64,000 bases of DNA from Allocatelliglobosispora scoriae (GCF_014204945.1 NZ_JACHMN010000002.1:4487001-4551000), one strand, 5' to 3'. Shown: positions 35,001-41,710, counted from the stretch's first letter. Program-made: numbers and translations. Notes: generated by a model not told the origin, from the sequence alone.

Positions 35001-37573
35001 ACCTCAGCACCGCGAAGGTCGCGCTCAACGCCGCTCCGGTGACGCCGGGGACGACCTTCGATTACCAGATCACCGTCACCAACAACGGTCCGTCGGTCGC
35101 CGTCAACGCGAGGGCGACCGACCCGCTGCCGACCGAGCTGACCTTCGTCTCCTCGGCGGACGGCTGCACGGCAGCAGGCCAGGTCGTCACCTGCGGGCCG
35201 ACGATCATCCTGGCCCCGGGGGCGGACACGTCGTGGACCTTCACCGTTCGCCTCGACGCCGGTTACACCGGTGACGGCAGCGACCTGGGCAACATCGCGG
35301 TCGCGGGCTCCGACACCGCCGATCCGTCGCCGTCCAACAACGGCAACCCGAGCCCGGGCGTCGGCCCGTCCGGCGGCGTCGCGTCGGGCTCGGCCGACCT
35401 CGCCACCGCGAAGGTCGCGCTCAACACGGCACCGGTGACGCCGGGCACCACCTTCGACTACCGGGTCACGGTCACCAACAACGGCCCGTCGACGGCGGTG
35501 AACGCCAAGGCGACCGACCCGCTGCCGACCGCGCTGACCTTCGTCTCGTCGGCGGACGGTTGCACGGCGGCTGGTCAGACGGTGAGCTGCGGTCCGGAGG
35601 CGACCCTCGCCAACGGGGCGTCGAAGTCGTGGACCTTCACGGTCCGCCTCGACGCGGGCTACACCGGGGACGGCTCCGACCTGGGCAACATCGCGGTCGT
35701 GGGCTCCGACACGGCGGACCCGTCGCCGTCGAACAACAGCAACCCGAGCCCCGGTGCCGGCCCTTCCAGCGGCGTCGCGTCGCCGTCGGCGGACCTCGCC
35801 ACCACCAAGGTCGCGCTCAACAGCGGACCGGTCTCGCCGGGCATGACCTTCGACTACCAGGTCACGGTGACGAACAACGGCCCGTCGACGGCGGTCAACG
35901 CCAAGGCGGTGGACCCGCTGCCGACCGCGCTGACCTTCGTCTCGTCGGTCGACGGCTGCACGGCGGCCGGTCAGACGGTGACGTGCGGTCCGGAGGCGAC
36001 GCTCGCCAACGCGGCGTCGAGGTCGTGGACCTTCACCGTCCGCCTGGACGACGGTTACACCGGGGACGGTTCCGACCTGGGCAACATCGCGGTCGCGGGT
36101 TCGGACACGGCGGATCCGTCGCCGTCGAACAACAGCAACCCGTCGCCCGGTGTCGGACCGTCCGGTCCGATCGGGAAGCCCCTGACGGATCTCTCCACCG
36201 AAAAGGTGGCGCTGAACAGTGCCCCGGTGACGCCGGGGACGACCTTCGACTACCGGGTCACCGTCTCCAACAACGGTCCGGCCGAAGCGTCGAACGCCAC
36301 GGCCACCGACCCGCTGCCGACGCCGCTGCTCTTCGTCTCCTCGGTCGACGGCTGCACGGCATCCGGCCAGACGGTCACCTGCGGTCCGGAGCCGACCCTC
36401 GCCAACGGGGCGTCGAAGTCGTGGACCTTCACGGTCCGCCTCGACGCCGGTTACACGGGGGACGGTTCCGACCTGGGCAACATCGCCGTGGCCGGCAGCG
36501 ACAACCCCGATCCGTCGCCGTCGAACAACGGCAACCCGAGTCCGGCGTACCCGTCGAGTGGTCCTTCGGACCGCGGCGTCGCGTCGCCGTCCGCTGACCT
36601 CGCCACCGACAAGGTCGCGCTCAACACCGCGCCGGTGGTGCCGGGTACGACGTTCGACTACCGCATCACCGTGACGAACAGCGGGCCGTCGACGGCGGTC
36701 AACGCGAAGGCGGTCGATCCGCTGCCGACCGCGCTGACCTTCGTCTCGTCGGCTGACGGCTGCACCGCGGCCGGTCAGACCGTCACCTGCGGTCCACAGG
36801 CGACGCTGCGTCCGGGCGTGGCGAAGGCGTGGCGGTTCACCGTCCGGCTCGACGCGGGGTACACCGGGGACGGCTCCGACCTGGGCAACATCGCGGTCGC
36901 GGGCTCCGACACCGCTGATCCGTCGCCGTCGAACAACAGCAACCCGAGCCCGGGCGCCGGCCCCTCGGCCGGGACCGCGGCGCCGCTGGCGGACCTGCAG
37001 ATCACCCTCCGGGCGGTGCTCCCCTCGGGCGGGCTCCGGCCGGGCGGCAGCTTCGATTACGTGATGTCGATCCGCAACAACGGGCCCTCCGTCGCCCGGG
37101 ACATCGTGGTCACCAACGTGCTGCCGTCGGCGGTGCAGTTCGTCTCGTCGCCGCAGGGGTGCACGGCGAGCGGCCAGGACGTGACCTGCCCGACGATCGA
37201 CTCGATGTCGGTGGCGAGCGGGCAGAGCGTGGTGAGCCTCGGCGGGCGCGGTGCCGCGGCCCGAACGATGGTGATCGAGCTCGCGGCGAGCAGCAGCGCG
37301 CAGTTCACCCTGCGGTCCCGGCTCGACTCCGGCTATCAGGGCGAAGGCTCGGACCTGATCGACGTCGCCCGGGTGTCGACCGCGACCGCCGAGACGACGC
37401 TCGTCAACAACGTGGACCGGGTGCCGCTCGTCGTGGCATCGGAGGACATCCCGGTGACGGGCAGCCGGGTGGACGAGCGGCTGATCGCGCTGGTCGGTGC
37501 GACGGTAGTGCTGATGGGAACGCTGATCGTCTGGTTCACCCGGCGGCGCCGCACGGCGGATCCGATCGTTTGA
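26060..37573 (+). CDS. Giant sortase-anchored DUF11-repeat surface protein
   Basis: 3,837 aa. Order of parts: a signal peptide (residues 1-37, to GSALAAP); a DUF11-like domain; a GEVED-type domain ending DSGEVEDYPLQI near residue 560; a segment starting NGSFESPV that resembles carbohydrate-binding modules; one ordinary DUF11 domain; then 22 tandem DUF11 repeats of about 130 residues, 21 of them nearly identical. Each of these has two cysteines nine residues apart (DGCTAAGQTVTCGP) and a DAGYTGDGSDLGN loop. The C-terminus is IPVTG, a membrane helix and TRRRRTADPIV, a sorting signal. The ATG at 26060 has GGGGGAA upstream. The extended, probably disulfide-clamped rod would hold the N-terminal domains away from the wall, as an adhesin or aerial-surface protein. 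Confidence 0.92.
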   Translation: MRESNFRTVRALLRTGTVIGLVAGVALAGFPGSALAAPTVDCAAGVPGLTVASLRTGPARVGKTVHRSFLVTNRGATRLRQVTVDADLAGVLDDGSLIGRAKAEQGSVRVRAGVLHWRGDLAPGATVDVTYKVRVGKLGDGKLTEEFTTDSASCTAVKAVPNPKPVATPSAAPTATGKLPRFQRPNATTASVETFPSGLTATIGTTNNGTTGGVAVATNTGTATAGGSYSPTGVWDDGQANQLNFTLNNAARNTYQNIGGYSVTLSRPVRNPRMQIRGWYGAIGSSDYDTFAPKISLTGGLPAAPTMTRVSGFTNWTVGATQAVINSTPVDYGGTNGACDTTGSTRPGTDPAGCGTIELTGTITRANFNVDIIRTPVASGNTSTGYAGNGSIKFTVDEDCSNAPSPYGAASHVVSDAFLGADTTADLPATGSTTACLNEADANDANPAFGALSTTSGGSAYTVNVPVKGGSGATTLAGFIDFNRDLDFADAGEAATAAVSAGATGTVPLTWTVPAGANISAGNTWARFRIGYNATQTNLPTGMADSGEVEDYPLQITAPPNVCGYTPVNLANGSFESPVIAVASTQLPEDTVPGWETTATDNFIELWRSPPNATPPAPGQGAQFAELNAFQVSTLYQDVATVPGAPMTWSLWHRGRQGTDVMKVQIGPPAGPLVDQTPTGASGPNISDGNTAWGQHRGSYIIPAGQTTTRFAFVSVSATGGNPALGNLLDGIAFGTPGCLTATKTVAPTTPAQPGDTLTYTVSVTNPGASETLNSFITDVVPAGTTFVPGSIKMINPAAVTTAVTDANGISGTNLKVAIGDPLTPTGGGNVKVGEVWKVTFQVTVNAGLAAGSSITNQARGQWVPYGVQPPLNSTPAVATVAVAAADLQTTKTALNPVPVAPGTTFDYQIAVTNNGPALAKNVSTTDTLPTPFSFVSSVDGCTAVGQVVSCGPLATLAAAASKTWRFTVRLDAAYSGDGSDLGNIAVARSDTADPSPSNNANPSAKPSGPVTGKADLVMAKRAVNAAPVTPGGTFDYQVTITNNGPSVARNVKAVDPLPTALSFVSSVDGCTAAGQTVTCGPQATLDFGAAKTWTFTVRLDAGYTGDGSDLGNIAVAQSDTADPSPSNNANPSAKPSGAIGSPKADLVTAKTALNTAPVTPGTTFDYQITITNNGPSTAAAVKATDPLPTALAFVSSVDGCTAAGQTVTCGPVATLAAGAAKVWRFTVRLDAGYTGDGSDLGNVAVASSTTADPSPSNNTNASAKPSGGVTSPSADLVTAKKALNSTPVTPGTPFSYQITVTNNGPSVAAAVKATDPLPTPLTFVSSADGCTAAGQTVTCGPQATLAVGASKSWTFVVKLDAGYTGDGSDLGNVAVVSSTTADPSPSNNANPSAKPSGAVGSPSADLVMAKRALNAAPVTPGTTFSYQLTITNNGPSTAAGVKATDALPTPLTFVSSADGCTAAGQTVTCGPQATLAVGASKSWTFVVKLDAGYTGDGSDLGNVAVAGSTTADPSPSNNANPSAKPSGAVASPSADLVMAKQALNAAPVTPGTTFSYQVTITNNGPSTAVAVKATDPLPTPLTFVSSVDGCTAAGQTVTCGPQATLAVGASKSWTFVVKLDAGYTGDGSDLGNIAVASSTTADPSPSNNANPSAKPSGAIALPSADLVTAKQALNTAPVTPGTTFSYQITVTNNGPSVARTVRATDPLPTPLTFVSSIDGCTAAGQTVTCGPIATLAVGASKVWTFVVKLDAGYTGDGSDLGNVAVGQSDTPDPSPSNNANPSAKPSGAVASPSADLVMAKQALNTAPVTPGTTFSYQVTITNNGPSTAVAVKATDPLPTPLTFVSSADGCTAAGQTVTCGPQATLAVGASKSWTFVVKLDAGYPGDGSDLGNIAVAGSTTADPSPSNNANPSAKPSGAIASAAADLVTAKVALNTAPVVPGTTFDYRITVTNNGPSVAAAVRATDPLPTALTFVSSADGCTAAGQVVSCGPVATLAVGASTSWTFTVQLDAGYTGDGSDLGNVAVAGSTTADPSPSNNANPSAKPSGGVASPSADLATGKVALNSAPVTPGTTFDYQITVTNNGPSQAVGVTATDSLPLPLTFETSADGCLATGQLVTCGPPMTLAVGAAKSWTFTVRLDAGYTGDGSDLGNIAVAGSDTADPSPSNNANPSPGVGPSGGVASPSADLATAKVALNSAPVTPGTTFDYQITVTNSGPSSAVNAKAADPLPTALTFVSSADGCTAAGQTVTCGPEALLANGASRSWTFTVRLDAGYTGDGSDLGNIAVAGSDTADPSPSNNGNPSPGVGPSGGVASPSADLATTKVALNSGPVTPGTTFDYQVTVTNNGPSAASAVTATDPLPTPLAFVSSVDGCTAAGQTVSCGPVATLAVGASTSWTFTVKLDAGYTGDGSDLGNVAVGDADTADPSPSNNANPSAMPSGGVASPSADLVTDKVALNSAPVTPGTTFDYQITVTNNGPSTALNAKATDPLPTPLLFVSSVDGCTAAGQTVTCGPEAALGSGMAKSWIFTVRLDAGYTGDGSDLGNIAVAGSDTADPSPSNNGNPSPGVGPSGGVASPSADLATAKVALNSVPVTPGTTFDYQITVTNNGPSTAVNAKATDPLPTALTFVSSADGCTAAGQTVTCGPEATLANGASVSWTFTVRLDAGYTGDGSDLGNIAVAGSDTADPSPSNNGNPSPGVGPSGGVASPSADLATAKIALDGAPVTPGTTFDYQITVTNNGPSAAVNAKATDPLPTPLTFVSSVDGCTAVGQTVTCGPEATLANGASVSWTFTVKLDAGYTGDGSDLGNIAVAGSDTADPSPSNDSNPSPGVGPSAGVASPSADLTTAKVALNPILVTPGTTFAYRVTVTNNGPSTAVNVKATDPLPTPLTFIASPDGCTAAGQTVTCGPEATLASGAAKSWTFIVKLDAGYTGDGSDLGNVAAAGSDTADPSPSDNANLPAPPSPGPLGGGAASPSADLSTAKVALNAAPVTPGTTFDYQITVTNNGPSVAVNARATDPLPTELTFVSSADGCTAAGQVVTCGPTIILAPGADTSWTFTVRLDAGYTGDGSDLGNIAVAGSDTADPSPSNNGNPSPGVGPSGGVASGSADLATAKVALNTAPVTPGTTFDYRVTVTNNGPSTAVNAKATDPLPTALTFVSSADGCTAAGQTVSCGPEATLANGASKSWTFTVRLDAGYTGDGSDLGNIAVVGSDTADPSPSNNSNPSPGAGPSSGVASPSADLATTKVALNSGPVSPGMTFDYQVTVTNNGPSTAVNAKAVDPLPTALTFVSSVDGCTAAGQTVTCGPEATLANAASRSWTFTVRLDDGYTGDGSDLGNIAVAGSDTADPSPSNNSNPSPGVGPSGPIGKPLTDLSTEKVALNSAPVTPGTTFDYRVTVSNNGPAEASNATATDPLPTPLLFVSSVDGCTASGQTVTCGPEPTLANGASKSWTFTVRLDAGYTGDGSDLGNIAVAGSDNPDPSPSNNGNPSPAYPSSGPSDRGVASPSADLATDKVALNTAPVVPGTTFDYRITVTNSGPSTAVNAKAVDPLPTALTFVSSADGCTAAGQTVTCGPQATLRPGVAKAWRFTVRLDAGYTGDGSDLGNIAVAGSDTADPSPSNNSNPSPGAGPSAGTAAPLADLQITLRAVLPSGGLRPGGSFDYVMSIRNNGPSVARDIVVTNVLPSAVQFVSSPQGCTASGQDVTCPTIDSMSVASGQSVVSLGGRGAAARTMVIELAASSSAQFTLRSRLDSGYQGEGSDLIDVARVSTATAETTLVNNVDRVPLVVASEDIPVTGSRVDERLIALVGATVVLMGTLIVWFTRRRRTADPIV
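28715..37430 (+). repeat. 22-unit tandem repeat of about 390 bp encoding DUF11 domains
   Basis: Units begin at the codons for A-D-L (28715, 29102, 29492 and so on; the last, divergent one at 36989). The first nine are 387-390 bp. From about the tenth onward many carry a short insertion coding for NPSPGVGPSGG, giving 396-405 bp. Neighbouring units are nearly identical in DNA over long stretches (for example about 30,030-31,010), implying recent unequal exchange. Confidence 0.9.
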
Positions 37574-37590
37574 CCAACGCCGGAGCAGTT

Positions 37591-37629
37591 GCCGGACGCC
37601 GTCGACCAGCCCGGTCGGCGGCGTCCGGC
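37591..37629 (+). terminator. Hairpin between the giant DUF11 gene and the next surface gene
   Basis: GCCGGACGCCG (37591-37601) pairs perfectly with CGGCGTCCGGC (37619-37629), and the 17-nt loop contains further pairing (GACC/GGTC). It may attenuate rather than stop read-through to the next gene, whose ATG is 22 bp on. Confidence 0.6.
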
Positions 37630-37650
37630 CCAGTCATGGGGGAGTCAGTC

Positions 37651-38286
37651 ATGTTCCAGAGAGTCGCATTGGTCGCTGTGGCGATCGGAGCAGGTGTCGG
37701 CCTGCCGGCGATGGCGGCGGCTCAGCCCGCCGCGCCGCTGCCGCAGGCCGCGCCGTCCGCCGCCGTCACCCCGGCCGCGGCGAAGGCGCCGGTCGCGGTC
37801 ACCGTCCGGATCGACAACGGCGTGGAGAGCGTCGACGCGCACAGCCGCTCGGTCTACCGGATCACCGTGCGCAACGACTCCGACGTGGACTATCCCGCCG
37901 CGCTCATCGCCCAGATGCTGCCCGCGTCGCTCCAGGCCGGCGATGCCGACCCGGCGCCGACCCGGCGCAACGACTCCACCATCGGCGACGTGCACACCAA
38001 CGAACTTCAGTGGGTACGCCACCTGCCGGCCCGCGGTGAGGTCACCATCGAGGTGCAGGGTGCCGTCGGCGCGGCGAACGACAAGCGGGTGCTCACCACC
38101 ACCGCCTGCGTACTGCCGGACGGCAAGACCCGGCCGATGATCTGCGACTCGGACTCCGACGACATGTCGGTCGGCGGCTTCCCGTTCGGCTGGACCGCAC
38201 TCGGTGTCGCGCTCGCGGGCCTCGCCGGCGGAGTGGTGCTCATGCGTCGCCGTCGACTGTGGCAGCGGCCTGCGACGCTGGCCTGA
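37651..38286 (+). CDS. Small membrane-anchored surface protein, DUF11-like
   Basis: About 211 aa. An N-terminal signal peptide (MFQRVALVAVAIGAGVGLPAMAAAQ), an Ala/Pro-rich spacer, one beta domain resembling DUF11 (VYRITVRNDSDVDYPAALIAQMLP), and a C-terminal membrane helix (FGWTALGVALAGLAGGVVLM) with a positive tail (RRRRLWQ). There is no sorting motif before the helix, so it is held by the helix alone. ATG 37651 is preferred over 37636 because GGGGGAG lies 6-7 nt upstream. Placed directly after the giant repeat protein, it may be an accessory partner of that surface structure; this is inference from position and shared domain type. Confidence 0.75.
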   Translation: MFQRVALVAVAIGAGVGLPAMAAAQPAAPLPQAAPSAAVTPAAAKAPVAVTVRIDNGVESVDAHSRSVYRITVRNDSDVDYPAALIAQMLPASLQAGDADPAPTRRNDSTIGDVHTNELQWVRHLPARGEVTIEVQGAVGAANDKRVLTTTACVLPDGKTRPMICDSDSDDMSVGGFPFGWTALGVALAGLAGGVVLMRRRRLWQRPATLA

Positions 38287-38505
38287 CGCCACCTTCGACA
38301 CTCACCCGGCGGGGTGCGAACATATGTACGAACGGCGGGGCTTGGGCACCGCAAATACCTGCCGCCTCATTGATCGCGATTGGTAGGGTCTCCGTTCCGG
38401 GGCGCCTCGCCTCGGAAACCAGCAGCTCCATAGAGCCCGGCACCGGGCGACGGCCGCGTCCTGTGTCGAGCTTCATGCGCGCAGGAGATCAAGTGACCAA
38501 AATCA

Positions 38506-39696
38506 ATGGGGCGGCCGACAGTGACTGACCTGACATCCATCGACGTCGAACGCGAACTCGAAGAACTCTACGCCGTCGTCGAGGCGGACCGGTGGTACAA
38601 CATCGGCTATCCCGGCGCCACGGACCTCACCGTCCCGGTGCTGTCGAAGTGGCTGAAAGTGCTGCTCAACAACATCGGAGACCCTTACCAGGAGGGCAGA
38701 GCCCGCAACCAGACCAAGGCACTCGAACGCAAGGTCGTCGACATGGTCGGCGATCTGATGGGAGCACCGCCGAGCCGGTGGGGCTACGTCACCAACGGCT
38801 CCACCGAGGGCACCGAGCACGCCCTCTACGACGCGCGCAAGCGGTGGCGTGACGTCGTCGTCTACACCTCCGACCAGTCGCACTACTCGGTGCCGAAGAT
38901 CGCCGAGAAGCTGGAGATGCCGCTGGTCCGCATCACCAGCGACGAGACCGGGCGCATCGACGTGCACGACCTCGCCGGTGAGCTCGCCCGACGGCGTGAC
39001 CGGGCGGCGATCGTCGTCGCCACCGCCGGGACCACGATGACCGAGGCGATCGACGACGTACCCGCGATCGTCAAGGTCTTCGAGCAGCTCGCGATCAGGC
39101 GGCGCCACATCCACGTCGACGCCGCGCTCTCGGGGATCCCGCTCGCGCTGCTCCCGGCCGAGCAGCGGCCCGCCTTCGACTTCCGGTCGGGGGCGACCTC
39201 CATGGTGATCTCCGGGCACAAGTTCCTCTCGACACTGATGCCGTGCGGCGTCCTGCTCTACGCCGGTCGCCCGGCCGCTGCGGCGAGCGAACGCATCACC
39301 TACACCGAGACCGGGGACACCACGATCACCGGCTCCCGGTCGGGGCACGCGCCGCTGATGCTGTGGTACATCCTCAACGCCTTCGGGCACAACGGTCGGG
39401 CGGAGCGGGCCCGGCAGCTCGCCGAGTACGCCTGCCAGCAGCTCCGTGCCGTCGGCGTCCCGGCACGGCGCAACCCGCACGCGATGACCGTCTACTTCCC
39501 GCCGATGCCGGAGTCGATCACCAAGAAGTGGGTGATCCCGCACGACACCCAGCGAGGGCACATCGTCTGCATGCCGGGCATCCAGCCCGCGCAGGTGACG
39601 GAGTTCGTGGCGGATGTCCGGGCAGCCCTGCCGCCGCCGGCGGTCGCCTCGACCTTCGTCAAACCAGTGATGCTCGCAACCTCAGGGAGGCCCTGA
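38506..39696 (+). CDS. PLP-dependent histidine decarboxylase-like enzyme
   Basis: 396 aa, group II PLP decarboxylase fold. The start region RWYNIGYPGATD and later WGYVTNGSTEGTEHALYDAR match the bacterial PLP-type histidine decarboxylase family (L-histidine to histamine plus CO2). The PLP-binding lysine is Lys239 in ISGHKFLSTLMPCG; HVDAALSG carries the aspartate that pairs with the pyridine nitrogen. Known relatives occur in Gram-negative bacteria and in siderophore or natural-product clusters. No NRPS or transport gene is adjacent here. The start is not sharply defined (ATG 38506 or GTG 38521). The gene overlaps the next one by a single base, so the two are translationally coupled. Confidence 0.8.
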   Translation: MGRPTVTDLTSIDVERELEELYAVVEADRWYNIGYPGATDLTVPVLSKWLKVLLNNIGDPYQEGRARNQTKALERKVVDMVGDLMGAPPSRWGYVTNGSTEGTEHALYDARKRWRDVVVYTSDQSHYSVPKIAEKLEMPLVRITSDETGRIDVHDLAGELARRRDRAAIVVATAGTTMTEAIDDVPAIVKVFEQLAIRRRHIHVDAALSGIPLALLPAEQRPAFDFRSGATSMVISGHKFLSTLMPCGVLLYAGRPAAAASERITYTETGDTTITGSRSGHAPLMLWYILNAFGHNGRAERARQLAEYACQQLRAVGVPARRNPHAMTVYFPPMPESITKKWVIPHDTQRGHIVCMPGIQPAQVTEFVADVRAALPPPAVASTFVKPVMLATSGRP

Positions 39697-39962
39697 TGAC
39701 CATGACCAACGACGTCAACCGTGCGCTCATCTACGGCCGGATCTTCGTCCTGCTCATCCCCGATCAGTCCGAGGGCGGCTCCATGCCGACCTGCATCGCG
39801 GCGGACCGGATCCACCCGCGCATCCCCGCGCACCTCGTCGCCTCGGCGGCGATCCGGGCGCACCACGGCTCGGAGGCGATGGTGCCGAGCTTCGTCGGCG
39901 TCGTCCCGGACGGCCAGCGGTTCGCCGCCCTCTTCGCCGCCCGGCTGCCCGCAGGCGAGTGA
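39696..39962 (+). CDS. Small conserved-looking protein coupled to the decarboxylase
   Basis: 88 aa, starting MTMTNDVNRALIYGRIFVLL and ending LFAARLPAGE. The ATG shares its A with the TGA stop of the decarboxylase gene and has AGGGAGG a few bases upstream, so it is very probably translated. There is no signal peptide, and one moderately hydrophobic stretch near the start is too short for a sure membrane helix. I do not recognise a family. Tight coupling suggests a partner of the decarboxylase, for example a subunit or regulator. A terminator follows 12 bp later. Confidence 0.7.
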   Translation: MTMTNDVNRALIYGRIFVLLIPDQSEGGSMPTCIAADRIHPRIPAHLVASAAIRAHHGSEAMVPSFVGVVPDGQRFAALFAARLPAGE

Positions 39963-39974
39963 CCTGCTGACAAG

Positions 39975-40007
39975 CGAAGTCCCTGGCCGAGGTGGTCAGG
40001 GACTTCG
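39975..40007 (+). terminator. Terminator of the decarboxylase operon
   Basis: CGAAGTCCCTG (39975-39985) pairs perfectly with CAGGGACTTCG (39997-40007); the stem extends three pairs inward to a GAGGT loop and TTG follows. Confidence 0.8.
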
Positions 40008-40184
40008 TTGCGTTCGGGGTTCTGGCGCTTGCGGCACGCTTCGGCGCGGCGCGGCGCGGCACGCTTCGGGGCGGTGCGCTTCGGGCTCGGGGCGAGGTGG
40101 ACCGGGCCGGTGGTGTGCGCTTGGTGATCCGGTCGTGGCGGCCTGTGCTCCTGGATCTCGTGGCGGCACTTGGTATGTCGTGCG
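40008..40184. other. GC-rich low-complexity spacer
   Basis: Part of the 506-bp gap between the decarboxylase operon and the ECF sigma gene. It has short imperfect repeats of CACGCTTCGG and GCGCGGCGCG (about 40,030-40,100). No gene was recognised. Confidence 0.5.
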
Positions 40185-40282
40185 CTGCGCGGAGCTTTGC
40201 TCTGCTTACACCCGCGCATCGGCGGGAATGTCCGGATATTCCCGGTGGTGCGTCGGTGTAAGCAGAGCAAAGCTCCGCGCAG
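40185..40282. repeat. 98-bp long-hairpin repeat, copy A
   Basis: Perfect 28-bp arms (40185-40212 and 40255-40282) contain GGAGCTTTGCTCTGCTTACA. The interior continues on the same axis with GGGAAT/ATTCCC and CGCA/TGCG pairs, so almost the whole 98 bp folds into one hairpin. Related to copy B 55 bp downstream. Confidence 0.8.
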
Positions 40283-40338
40283 AACACCCCAGGTCGGTGC
40301 TTCGGTTCATGGTCAAGGTCTGGGGGTTGCCGCTCAGC

Positions 40339-40420
40339 GCTCTGCTTACACCCGCGCACCACCGGGAAAGTCCGGATATTCCCGGTGGTGCGTCGGTGTA
40401 AGCAGAGCAAAGCTCCGCAC
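40339..40420. repeat. Long-hairpin repeat, copy B (left arm shortened)
   Basis: The outer arms GCTCTGCTTACACC (40339-40352) and GGTGTAAGCAGAGC (40395-40408) flank an inner perfect 13-bp pair, GCACCACCGGGAA (40356-40368) with TTCCCGGTGGTGC (40379-40391), all on one axis. The right flank AAAGCTCCGC matches copy A, but its left partner is missing, so this copy lost the outer part of one arm. Confidence 0.8.
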
Positions 40421-40468
40421 AGAAACACACCGGCTCCACACTCCAGTTCACGTCCAAGGCCCCGGCGC

Positions 40469-41710
40469 TCAGCCGAGTTCGGCGGCGCGGGACTCCAGGT
40501 AGCGCTTCTCCGGCGTACTCGTCGCGAAACGCGCGGCCGTGAGGTAGCTCTCCCGAGCGCGACCAGGCTGCCCTGCCCGCTCCAGCAGGTGCGCGCGGAC
40601 CGCGTGCAGCCGGTGGTGCCGGGCCATCCGCTCGTCGGCGGCGAGGTCGTCGAGCAGGTCGAGCCCGGCCTGCGGACCGTGCACCATCGCGACCGCGACG
40701 ATCCGGTTGAGGGTGACCATCGGGTTGGGCGCGCTCGCCTCCAGGAGCTGATAGAGCGCGAGGATCTGCGGCCAGTCGGTCGCCGAGACCTCGGCCGCCT
40801 CGTCGTGGATCGCGGCGATCGCCGCCTGCACCTGGTAGGGCCCGAGTTCGGTGGTGCTCGCGAGGGTGGCGCTGATCAGGTCGACCCCCTCGGTGATCAG
40901 CGCGCGGTCCCACCGGCTGCGGTCCTGGCGGTCGAGCGGGACGAGCGAACCGTCGGGCAGGCTGCGGGCGTCGCGCCGGGCATCGGTGAGCAGGCTGAGC
41001 GCGAGCAGCCCGGCGACCTCGGACTCCCTGGGCAGGACCGCGTGCAGCAGCCGGGTCAGCCGGATGCTCTCGCTCGTCAGGTCATGGCGCTGCAGCTGCG
41101 GCCCGGCGGTCGCGGTGTAGCCCTCGTTGAACATCAGGTAGAGCACGTGCAGGACCGCCCGCAGCCGCTCGGCTCGTTCGTCCGGCGGCGGCAGGGCGAA
41201 GGTCGCCCCGGCCGTGCGGATCGTCTGCTTGGCCCGGCTGATCCGCTGGGCCATCGTCGCCTCCGGTACGAGGAAGGCCCGGGCGATCTCGGCGGTTGTC
41301 AGGCCGCCGACCGCCCGCAGGGTCAGCGCGATCTGCGAGGGCGCCGAGAGTGCCGGGTGGCAGCAGAGGAAGAGCAGCTTGAGGGTGTCGTCGTGCTCGG
41401 CGGTGCCGGGCTCGTCGGCCGGGGGAGCGACGAGCATCGCCGTCGGCGTCGCGATCATGACCTCGCCCTCGCGGCGGCGGCGCGAGGAGTCGCTGCGGAT
41501 CCAGTCGGTCAGCCGACGGGCCGCGACCGTGACGAGCCACCCGTGCGGGTTGTCGGGGCGGCCCTGCTCCGGCCACTGTGTCGCGGCGGCGAGCAGCGCT
41601 TCCTGTACCGCGTCCTCGCAGGCGTCGAGCCCGCCGTAACGGCGCAGGAGCGCGCCGAGGACCTGCGGCGTCAGGCGGCGCAGCAGGTCCTCGAGCGGCT
41701 CGTCGGTCAC
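40469..41710 (-). CDS. ECF sigma factor with SnoaL/TPR-like C-terminal extension (ECF42-type)
   Basis: About 413 aa, longer than a normal ECF sigma factor. Region 2 is CEDAVQEALLAAATQWP, and region 4 is GGLTTAEIARAFLVPEATMAQ with RISRAKQTIR. A helical C-terminal extension of about 200 aa follows, rich in ALL and RHHRLHAVRAHLLERAG, as in the DUF6596/ECF42 group. The GTG start at 41710 overlaps the stop of the YCII gene by 4 bp. This group is characteristically encoded next to a DGPF/YCII protein, as here, and usually lacks a dedicated anti-sigma factor; activity is thought to depend on the extension. Confidence 0.88.
   Translation of the reverse strand: MTDEPLEDLLRRLTPQVLGALLRRYGGLDACEDAVQEALLAAATQWPEQGRPDNPHGWLVTVAARRLTDWIRSDSSRRRREGEVMIATPTAMLVAPPADEPGTAEHDDTLKLLFLCCHPALSAPSQIALTLRAVGGLTTAEIARAFLVPEATMAQRISRAKQTIRTAGATFALPPPDERAERLRAVLHVLYLMFNEGYTATAGPQLQRHDLTSESIRLTRLLHAVLPRESEVAGLLALSLLTDARRDARSLPDGSLVPLDRQDRSRWDRALITEGVDLISATLASTTELGPYQVQAAIAAIHDEAAEVSATDWPQILALYQLLEASAPNPMVTLNRIVAVAMVHGPQAGLDLLDDLAADERMARHHRLHAVRAHLLERAGQPGRARESYLTAARFATSTPEKRYLESRAAELG

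Noticed and set aside
28715-37430. Possible CRISPR-like or satellite array
   Set aside because: The repeats are 390 bp, have no spacers and are in one open frame encoding DUF11 domains.
37159-37650. Upstream extension of the small surface-protein frame into the end of the giant DUF11 gene
   Set aside because: The extension is an overlapping shadow; the signal peptide and ribosome binding site place the true start at 37651.
39754-40428. Minus-strand frames across the decarboxylase tail and the twin hairpins
   Set aside because: The repeated peptide in these frames merely translates the hairpin repeats; there is no start region and they oppose a well-supported gene.
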